64,000 nt of DNA from Deinandra increscens subsp. villosa. Taxonomy: Eukaryota > Streptophyta > Magnoliopsida > Asterales > Asteraceae. The stretch spans positions 114,120,354-114,184,353 of the forward strand of contig JBCNJP010000027.1 in NCBI GenBank assembly GCA_039602395.1, written 5' to 3'. Positions 56,415-64,000 of the stretch are shown piece by piece. The notes below the pieces were generated by a model. The model ran no database searches and was not told the origin of the DNA. It saw only the letters and a program-made list of their open reading frames with translations. Position 1 is the stretch's first letter; each line of letters starts with the position of its first letter. Both the position numbers and the translations under genes were made by a program.

Positions 56415-58081
56415 TGTCACACCCCCAAAAATCCCACGCGCGACAACGCGTCGCAGGGAGCGTGACAAACCAGGATCGAACACATTAGCCATACGAACAG
56501 TCTATATGCAATGTAAAAGTAAAACCAAAGTAAATGCGTTTTTTAAATGCGGAAGCGTAAACGACAAAAGTTATAATAAATGTTCAAGCGCCAAAACATG
56601 CACAAAACAAAAGTTAATGAGTTTGAAAAGTATTAAAGTCTATGAAGCATGCATGACAATAATAATCCTTATGGGCTGCATCCTAGCTCGTGGCAGACAA
56701 TCCAGTTTAGCGACCTGAGAAAATAACATGCTAAAGTGTCAACGCAATGGTTGATGAGTTCACAGGTTTAATCAGTTCATCAGTTTAACCATTCGGTAAA
56801 ATCCAAATAATATATCAATAGTTAGCTAGACTATTTTCAAGAAATCAGTGCACGTTTGACTAGATCAACTAGCTATCCAGTTACTGAAGCTCGACAAGTT
56901 CAATTGTGCCTCGTTAAGTCTAAGAAGTTTATAACAACCGTTCGATATCCAATCATGCTAGAGCGACTGAACCGGATGGGGCTGTCAAACCCAGTAGATC
57001 TACTAAATAAGTTCCCGCTGATGTCACATTGACAGTAACTATAAAAGTGAGGGCTTTATCATAAGTGTGCTACTATCATTCAGGTGATATATATCTAACA
57101 GTTCAAGTGTTTGCATGTTAATCTCCCCCAATAGGATTAAAATAAGTAAAATGGGGCCATGAAACTCACCTTAGGTTGCTCAGCAAAGTTTCCAAATAAA
57201 CAGTTAATTCAAGTAGCAAGAACGAGTCTTGTGCAAGCAATCAATCACCTAACGAGCATGAATGTATAAATGTGTGTTCTATAAACTATTAAGTCTAACG
57301 TAAACGACAAAAACGAACGATCGATAAGTCCGAAACAAGTTGAGGATGGCATGTGTGCCAAATCCGAGCGATTACCGAAATAACGCGAGAAAAATACAAT
57401 ATACAACAATATTATATATTTTCTAAGTACAAGGATTACAAAAAACAAATATTATATATATATATGTATATTTAAACCGAACGTGTTATGACATTAATAA
57501 CGGGTTACAAAATGAGATACATATTTATAAAATTTCATTTAAAGGTATCTAATCGTTTAAATAAGCCAACGATATACGTATAAGCCTCGTAAATGCCATT
57601 AAACCGAATTCCAGGTCTTCAAAGGCTCGTAAATGCCATTAAATTAAGTTTTGGCAATTGACACTTTTAGTCCCTTAAGAATTACAATATAGGAAAGAGG
57701 TTTGAGACAATTATAGAATAATCCCTCCAGGTTTTGGATTAAATAAAAAAACATGTTTGATAAATGACAAGATAATCCCCCGAAGTTTTATAAAAGCTAA
57801 CGGCTCTAACGGAATTAACTGGAAATGTTTTTAACGATGAATATACGAAGAACGTCAACCTATATAGATCGTATAACGTTTATAAGAAACATAAATCATA
57901 GGATAACAATCCCTAATTATCCATTTAAATTCTCATAAAATCATAGACTTTAAACCTATAACTTATATATATTTAAGTCACATAAAGCCAGGATTAATAG
58001 TTTGTAATTAAATCATTAGGTTACATAAAATCATAAATATGATTGAGATCATATATACATATGTGTATGTATTACTTAAAA

Positions 58082-58120
<39 letters not shown>

Positions 58121-58368
58121 TATCACACAAAAGTAAAGGTTTAATTATTACATAAAATGACATAACGTCACATGAAATCATAACTTATGATTTACATAAA
58201 ATCAAGAATATCAAACGTCTAGACTTAAGTGCATGCTCGTATAGTGATGATTACACAAAACCCTAATTGCTAAAGTCAACAAGTCAACACATAAATGTTC
58301 ACACAACATTTAATACAGTTTACGTTCAGTTAATGCTAGAAAATGACCTGAAAAGTCGGATTGTCACA
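56415..58368 (-). repeat. 3' LTR of gypsy-2, about 1.95 kb
   Basis: On the + strand starts TGTCACACCCCCAAAAATCC and ends CGGATTGTCACA. The minus strand start TGTGACAATCCG follows a purine tract. Contains a long (TA)n run at 58085-58116. No coding frame of note. Confidence 0.75.
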
Positions 58369-58500
58369 GTATCCCCTTGTTAAAGAATTTTCGTTCTCGA
58401 AAATTGCGTAACGCTGTAAAAGTTAATGAGCTAGACCCAAAGAAAAGAAAAGCAAAATTCTCAGTCGTCACATCATCCCCTTGTTGAAGAATTTTCGTCC
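58366..58500 (-). repeat. Duplicated polypurine-tract region of gypsy-2
   Basis: ATCCCCTTGTTAAAGAATTT (58370-58389) and a near copy, ATCCCCTTGTTGAAGAATTT (58473-58492), each followed by TCGT(T/C)C-CGAAAATT, lie about 100 bp apart. The outer one adjoins the LTR and the inner one overlaps the integrase C-terminus. Confidence 0.8.
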
Positions 58501-59876
58501 GCGAAAATTAAACCAGTACCTGAACTAGACGAAGGCTGAACCTTGAATAGTCTGAGATATTTCTTCATCATCTGATCTTCACATTCCCATGTGAATTCAG
58601 GACCATGTCTCGAGTTCCAACGAACTTTAACGATTGGGATTTTACTACGCTTTAACTGTTTAACCTCCCGGTCCATAATTTCTACAGGTTCTTCGATAAA
58701 TCGAAGTTGTTCGTCCACATGCAACTCCTCGAGTGGAGTGATTAATGTCTCATCCGCTAAACATTTCTTTAAATTCGACACGTGGAAGACGTTATGGACC
58801 CCACTTAGCTCTGCCGGTAAGTTTAGTTCATACGCTGATAGACCAACTCTTTTAACAATCTCAAATGGCCCAATGTATCTTGGGTTTAACTTACCACGTT
58901 TACCAAAACGCAGTACACCCTTCCAGGGTGAGACCTTTAACAAGACCTTATCTCCTTCCTCAAATTCCAAAGACCTTCGCCGTTTATCAGCATAACTTTT
59001 CTGTCTATCTCGTGCGGCTGCCATACGATTACAAATCTGCACAATTTTCTCTGTTGTCTCGAGTACCAACTCAGGACCTGTGAGTTGACTGTCACCAACC
59101 TCCGCCCAACAGAGAGGTGATCTACACTTTCGCATGTAAAGGGCTTCAAACAGAGCTACACCAATACTGGTGTGATAACTGTTATTATAAGAAAATTCCA
59201 CTAAGGGTAAGCTTTCACCAAAATCAATTGCACATGCACGCAGCATGTCCTCAAGAGTTTTAATGGTCCGTTCACTTTGACCATTGGTCTGAGGGTGATA
59301 TGCAGTACTCATATCCAGACGCGATCCCAATGCTTCATGTAGAGATTCCCAACATTTGGATGTAAATCGAGCGTCTCGATCTGATATGATAGAAACTGGT
59401 ACTCCATATCGTGAGACGATCTCTTTAAGATAATTTTTGCCTAATGTCTCGGAGGTATCAGTTTCCTTTATTGGTAGAAAATGTGCCGACTTGGTTAAAC
59501 GATCAATAATTACCCAAATTGTATCACATCTACTTGCTGTACGGGGTAACTTTGTGATAAAGTCCATAGCTATCCCCCCCCCCCCCCATTTCCACTCGGG
59601 AATTTTTGGTTGTTGAAGTAACCCTGCCGGTTTCTGGTATTCCGCCTTAACCTTGGAACAAGTCAAGCACTTGCTTACGTAAGTGGCAATGTCTGCTTTC
59701 ATCTTAGGCCACCAGTAAATCAGTTTCAAATCTTGGTACATCTTATCCGAGCCTGGATGAATAGCGTAACGAGACTTATGGGCTTCATCCATAATCAATT
59801 CCCTCAAATTTCCATACACGGGAATCCATATTCGGTTCGCACAATACCGGATACCATCGGATCTAACTTCCAGTAA
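58473..59876 (-). pseudogene. Gypsy-2 integrase with chromodomain-like tail
   Basis: The minus frame begins after a TAA at 59877-59879 and runs through the zinc module HKSRYAIHPGSDKMYQDL and CLTCSKVKAEYQ, the core IAMDFITKLP, WVIIDRLTKSAHF, SDRDARFTSKCW and YHPQTNGQSERTIKTLEDML, and the end KVRWNSRHGPEFTWECEDQM. It stays open for 448 codons to 58473, so integrase itself is intact except for an odd Gly run: a stretch of 14 C (59574-59587) encodes WKWGGGGIAMDF where the other gypsy copy reads WKWENFAMDF. Confidence 0.93.
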
Positions 59877-60460
59877 TTAATCCATACCCCGTAAGGATTC
59901 TAATTCAATGTTCTCATCTTTGAGTGCTTCGAGTTGTGCATTCCGGATCTGATCAGGTAATCCTGTTTGAATAGTAAGTTGCAGCACACGAACTCTTCTA
60001 GGCTTGGGGTTATCCTTCCGGCTTAAGGCATCGGCTACTACATTAGCTTTGCCTGGATGGTATTTAATTGCGCAATCGTAGTCATTAAGAAGTTGCACCC
60101 AACGACGTTATCTCATGTTCAACTCCTTTTGAGCAAAGATATGCTCGAGACTTTTGTGATCAGTGTAGATAATACACTTTGTACCATAAAGATAATGTCT
60201 CCAAATGTTCAACGCGTAATGACGGCTCCCAACTCCAAATCATGAGTTGTATAATTTTGCTCGTGAATCTTTAACTGACGAGAGGCATAAGCTATGACTT
60301 TCTCCCTTTGCATCAGCACGCAACCTAATCCTTGCTTTGATGCATCACAATACACCACGAAATCATCACTACCCTCAGGTAGGGATAATATTGGCGCGCT
60401 ACAAAGTTTCTGCTTTAGTAGCTGAAAAGTGGCGTCATGCTTTTCATTCAAGTTATACGA
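59877..60460 (-). pseudogene. Gypsy-2 RNase H
   Basis: Minus text: NEKHDATFQLLKQKL, FVVYCDASKQGLGCVLMQ, YASRQLKIHEQNYTTHDLEL, then a shift at about 60205, HKSLEHIFAQKELN with a TAA near 60109, and YHPGKANVVADALSRK. Frameshift and stops, catalytic Asp kept. Confidence 0.9.
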
Positions 60461-61465
60461 CGTTCTCCCCTTTATACGTTAGCGCCGTAAGAGGTTGGGC
60501 TATCTTTGAAAATCCCTCAATAAATCGTCTATAATAACCTGCTAAACCAAGAAATGACCGAATTTCCAGTGGTGTCTTAGGCGCGGGCCAATTCTTCATT
60601 GCTTCAACTTTGATTGGATCAACTTGAATCCCTTGATCATTAACGACATGACCAAGAAATTGCACCTCACGCATCCAGAAATTACACTTTGAAAATTTTG
60701 CATACAATTGCTCCTTCTTGAATAGCTCTAAGATTAGACGCAGAAGCTATTCGTGTTCCTCTTTAGACTTAGAATACACCAGGATATCGTCAATGAAGAC
60801 GATGACAAATTTATCGAGGTATGGCTTGCAAACGCGATTCATCAAGTCCATGAAAATCGCGGGTGCATTGGTTAACCCGAATGGCATAACCATGAACTCA
60901 TAATGACCATAACGAGTTCTAAACGCTGTTTTCGAGACATTCTCCTCGCGGACTCTCAGTTGGTGATAACCTGGTCTTAAATCGATTTGGAATAATAGCT
61001 AGATCCTTGTAGTTGATCAAATAAATCATCGATTCGGGGCAAGGGATAACGATTCTTGACAATCACTTTGTTGAGCTCTCTGTAATCGATGCACATTCGA
61101 AAGGTTCCATCCTTCTTCTTAACAAACAACACTGGAGCTCCCCAGGGCGATGAGCTAAGCCTAATAAATCCCTTTTAAAGTAGTTCTTGAAGTTGAATAT
61201 ATAGCTCTTGTAACTCATTTGGTGCTAAACGATAAGGTGCGCGAGCAATAGGCGCTGCTCCAGGAGCAAGATCAATCTGAAATTCTACTTCTCGATGAGG
61301 CGGTAAACCTGGTAGATCCTCCGGAAAGACTTTAGGAAAGTCCCTCACGATCGGGATATCTTCAACTCTCTTCTCTTCATTTTTTTTCTCTGAAATGTTC
61401 GCGAGAACAGCAAAATGTCCTTTATGCAAACACTTCTGTGCTTTGAGAAAAGATATCACGCCCAT
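60461..61465 (-). pseudogene. Gypsy-2 reverse transcriptase, frameshifted
   Basis: Minus text from the right: FPKVFPEDLPGLPPHREVEF, APYRLAPNELQEL (ends at TAA 61175), GAPVLFVKKKDGTFRMCIDY, RYPLPRIDDLFDQLQ, then shifts; the FVIVFIDDIL active site near 60780-60820; and KCNFWMREVQFLGHVV, IRSFLGLAGYYRRFIEGF. All blocks are present but spread over three frames. Confidence 0.9.
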
Positions 61466-61502
61466 AACAGTACCACACTTTTATCCTAGAACTGAGACTA
61501 AC

Positions 61503-61667
61503 TGTAACATCCCACATTGGTGGGGAGGAGAACTAAGCACCGCTTTATAAGGGTGTGGATACCTCCCCTATCAAGACGCGTTTTAAATCCGTGAGGGGCG
61601 GATGCCTGAGGGCATGCCGGCTGCCAAAGCGGACAATATCTTGATGCGACGGGTCTGGGCTGTTACA
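61503..61667. repeat. Short solo LTR, TRIM-like (165 bp)
   Basis: Ends TGTAACA...TGTTACA form a 7-bp inverted repeat. The interior has CTTTATAAGGG and GGACAATATCTTGATGC. The layout (ACATCCCACATTGG... TTTAAATCCGTGAGG) matches a short LTR-like repeat I recall as common in plant genomes, but I cannot name it safely. No clear target duplication (CTAAC left, CAAAG right). Confidence 0.55.
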
Positions 61668-62699
61668 CAAAGCATCCAAATCAGAATCAAAGAGCAATTT
61701 CACATAATCATGTCAAAAAGTCAAACTTTAAAGGTCAAACGGGTCAAGAATCATCAAATCTAGGTGAATACAAGGAAACTAGCCACTAAACATGATAAAA
61801 CCACATAAAAATCCCATCTTTAATATGTTCATGAACAAAGAAATAAAGAAAAAAGATGAAGAAATCTAGCCTCTATGAGAAAACGAAAACCGAAGGGTTG
61901 AAAATCTTCAAAATTCGCATCCAAAAGCTTCAATCTTGATCTTTAATCCTTCCTTCAAAGTTCCAGATCTGGAAGAGGGTTTTTAGGGTTTATTGGAGGT
62001 GAAAATCTTAAGAAAACGGCGGCTTAAATGCTTTTATAGTGCAAAATTGAGTTCTGGTCGCGTCCAGGTCTGTTGGGCTGTAAACTGGGCTCGCAGAAAA
62101 ATAGTATAAAATCATGTTAAGCTGCAATAAAACCAACATAAAACGCTGGCCTGGTGGTTTGGTTCTCGCTGCATAACCCAGAGGTCGCAGGTTCTATCCA
62201 TGCAGCCTCCAAACTATTTTCTTTTTTTCGCAGCTGGGCTGCTATGCTGCTTGGGCTGCTTCTGGATTGGGCCAGGCATAGGCTTTTTCTGGATGGCTGG
62301 GCTGCTGCGAATTGTTTTTTTTTCTTTTCTTTTTTTATTTTAAACTTCCGTAACTTTCTCATACGATCTTCGTTTTTGGTCTCGTTTTTTCCAGACTTCT
62401 TCTAAAATCATCGCGGACGCACCGATTACCTAAAATTCAAATATAAATATCATTAAGCACCAAATTTATATAAATCACCATAAAACAAAATTAAAACTAA
62501 TTAAAATGGGGACTTTAAATATTTATCAATTTTAAGTTAAAAACCCACCAAATAACAATAGAATTTATATATTAAACATTGAAGCACTAAATTTAAGGAA
62601 TTTTTAATTGTAAGCCCGAACAAGCAACATATTCAATATTTTCCAATTAAAAATACATTTAAATGAGGGAATTTTATTTATTTATTTATAAACATGATG
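61668..62699 (-). repeat. LTR-like debris of a gypsy element
   Basis: No gene. The minus strand has CACTATAAAAGC (TATA, near 62031-62042), AAACCCTAAAAACCC, and a CT/GA-rich leader as in other gypsy LTRs. Includes the tRNA-like box pair. May be the missing 5' LTR of gypsy-2, but I could not align it with 56415-58368 by eye. Confidence 0.4.
62125..62205 (+). other. tRNA-like A-box/B-box pair, second instance
   Basis: TGGCCTGGTGGTTTGG (A-box-like) and GGTTCTATCC (B box with substitutions), then runs of T near 62218-62228. Antisense to the host LTR-like sequence, as at 39405-39480. Confidence 0.45.
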
Positions 62700-63505
62700 C
62701 TACGCATCAGTAGTCACGGGGTAGATAACTATTTTGTCACTTACATACATAAAAAATCACATTCATTGAATAAACATGTGACTACAAGTAACTTATGGAC
62801 ATGCTTTTGTGTAACATATGTGACTAAATGTACGGTGACACATAAAAGTTAAATGATAATGTGACTAAAGGATAAAAACAGTGACACTTCTAAAAATACA
62901 TGTTTATATAACACGTTTTTTGTCACATTTAAATTTCGTGTTATGTCACTAAAAATAATATAATCGTCACTCTGAAATTTAAAGTTGGGTGTTTATGTGT
63001 GACCACACACCAACTAATAGTCACGCATTTCCAATTTTGTTGTTTCTAAACATATCAAAATGGTCACACTTTTAATTTTCTTCATGTCTACATAAATTCG
63101 TGTCATCATTTTGTCATACTCAAAAATCAATTTGTGTCTCTAAACCTAAACAATAGTCACACTGGAAAAATTATAATGTGAGCAATTACCTAGAAAATGT
63201 GACATACAAAACAAAAGTGATGTGATCATTTGGTGACATTTTGTCACTTATATTATAAAGATATGTCACTACAAACGCTTTATATTGACATTATTTGATA
63301 AAACTGGAAATAAATCACTACTCTATGGTGACACCTCTAGTCTACGGTGACAGATTTTTTATTGCTACGGTCACGCATTTTCGATGTCACCATATGTAGC
63401 CTATAATGGCTATTCCTTCGTTGACACTTTTCGAGAAAAAAATCGTCACTATGTACCTATGGTGACGACTTTTGTGTGTCACCATATCCAATTTTTGTAC
63501 TAGTG
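62700..63505. mobile_element. CACTA transposon terminus with dense TGAC repeats
   Basis: Ends ATTTTTGTACTAGTG, i.e. CACTAGTACAAAAAT read inward, a typical plant CACTA end, followed by TTA. Across 62715-63490 GTGAC/GTCAC words occur every 20-40 bases in both orientations, the usual subterminal transposase-binding array. No transposase frame and no opposite CACTA end were found, so it is a truncated or deleted element. The left limit is approximate. Confidence 0.7.
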
Positions 63506-63700
63506 TTAGGGGGTAAGGATGCGTCAGATGTGGTAGTTGTGGATCCGGTTAACAGGTAAGTATTTTCATCAAATTTAGCATGTCGAGTTATGTAAACTCT
63601 TTTTGAGATGGGCTCCAAGCACCTAAAGCCTTTATAATTTGATGCATAGCCCAAGAAAATTATGATACCATGAATGGAGTTATTTGGCAATGAATTATCA
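63506..63700 (-). pseudogene. Copia integrase C-terminal fragment
   Basis: The minus frame reads IIIFLGYASNYKGFRCLEPI, SKRVYITRHAKFDENTYLL, the copia integrase-to-RT junction region, then is cut by the CACTA end after about 20 more residues. Nothing recognisable lies upstream in the window. Confidence 0.8.
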
Positions 63701-64000
63701 TTCGATGAGAGGATAGTATCTTTAAATAAATGAATAATTTACAAAGAAGTACACTAAGAATAATAGAATTACAAGATACACTAAACTAAAGTTTAAGTGT
63801 CAATAACAAGGTTAGCTATGAAATTATGACATTTCTACCTTTTTAAAGGATATATATATGTAAGGAATCATCTTGTTAAAACGTAGTTTTTTAATGAACT
63901 AAAGTTTGCTACTTTTTGCAGGTGTTTCGTGATAACCAAGTTGAAAAGTTAAATTTTAAAACTTGCTAAAACTAATAAACTAAGTTGAAAAGTTAAATTT
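63701..64000. other. No gene seen
   Basis: AT-rich. The words AACTAAG/TTGAAAAGTTAAATTT repeat at 63941-63956 and 63983-64000. No coding frame. Confidence 0.6.

Larger units (their letters stand above)
56415..61465 (-). mobile_element. Gypsy-2: 5'-truncated chromodomain gypsy element
   Basis: Minus strand order from the right: RT, RNase H, integrase with chromodomain-like end, duplicated polypurine tract, 3' LTR. There is no gag or protease; the sequence ends near 61465. It was inserted in the protease codons of the gypsy-1 second copy (left flank TTTTG). Several frameshifts and stops. Confidence 0.88.

Noticed and set aside
61503..61667. Cassandra element with 5S RNA promoter
   Set aside because: I could not see the 5S internal promoter boxes, so I call it only a TRIM-like solo LTR.

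Overview
The window is intergenic nuclear DNA of a flowering plant built almost entirely from nested transposable elements. Evidence for a plant: Ty1/copia and Ty3/gypsy chromodomain elements primed by initiator tRNA-Met, an intron-containing autonomous Helitron carrying RPA genes, a CACTA terminus and long AT-rich LTRs. The mix (SIRE/Maximus-like gag and extra ORF, Tekay-like LTRs of about 3 kb) would suit a large eudicot genome, perhaps Asteraceae, but that is inference. I found no ordinary host gene, rRNA or genuine tRNA.

Layout. 1-4042: decayed 3' end of a SIRE-like copia element with its LTR. 4043-4706: gypsy LTR remnant. 4740-21209: a gag-only element (copy B) split by a complete copia element at 5108-13403 (TSD GATTG). 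The copia/host junction was then amplified into four tandem units (12681-18593). 21210-25288: gypsy LTR debris containing a solo LTR (22704-23048, TSD CATGT). 25289-27239: a complete 1.95-kb non-autonomous LTR element (TSD AGAGA) whose interior is a 300-bp-arm inverted repeat. 27240-29571: debris, a 41-bp minisatellite and another gag fragment. 29572-38880: gypsy-1, interrupted exactly at the RT catalytic motif by gag-only copy A (30871-36587, TSD TTTTC). 38881-55146: the gypsy-1 LTR, opened by a Helitron of about 13 kb (about 40.8-54.077 kb). 55147-56414: PBS, leader and gag of a second gypsy-1 internal region, cut by gypsy-2 (56415-61465, minus strand). 61466-64000: a short solo LTR, LTR debris with a tRNA-like box pair, a CACTA end, and a copia fragment.

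How the parts work. The Helitron carries a Rep/helicase gene plus two RPA1-like genes whose six internal exons have identical lengths, a clear tandem duplication. The copia element keeps gag, protease, integrase and RT/RNase H in one frame broken only by four stop codons. Its 5' LTR contains a promoter-like region, a first ATG and an Ala/Pro-rich open frame ending in a splice donor that is in phase with an acceptor just before gag. The gag-only family has a gag with long coiled coils, no pol, and LTRs and leader full of GTACCA/TGGTAC palindromes. It must rely on another element's enzymes if it moves.
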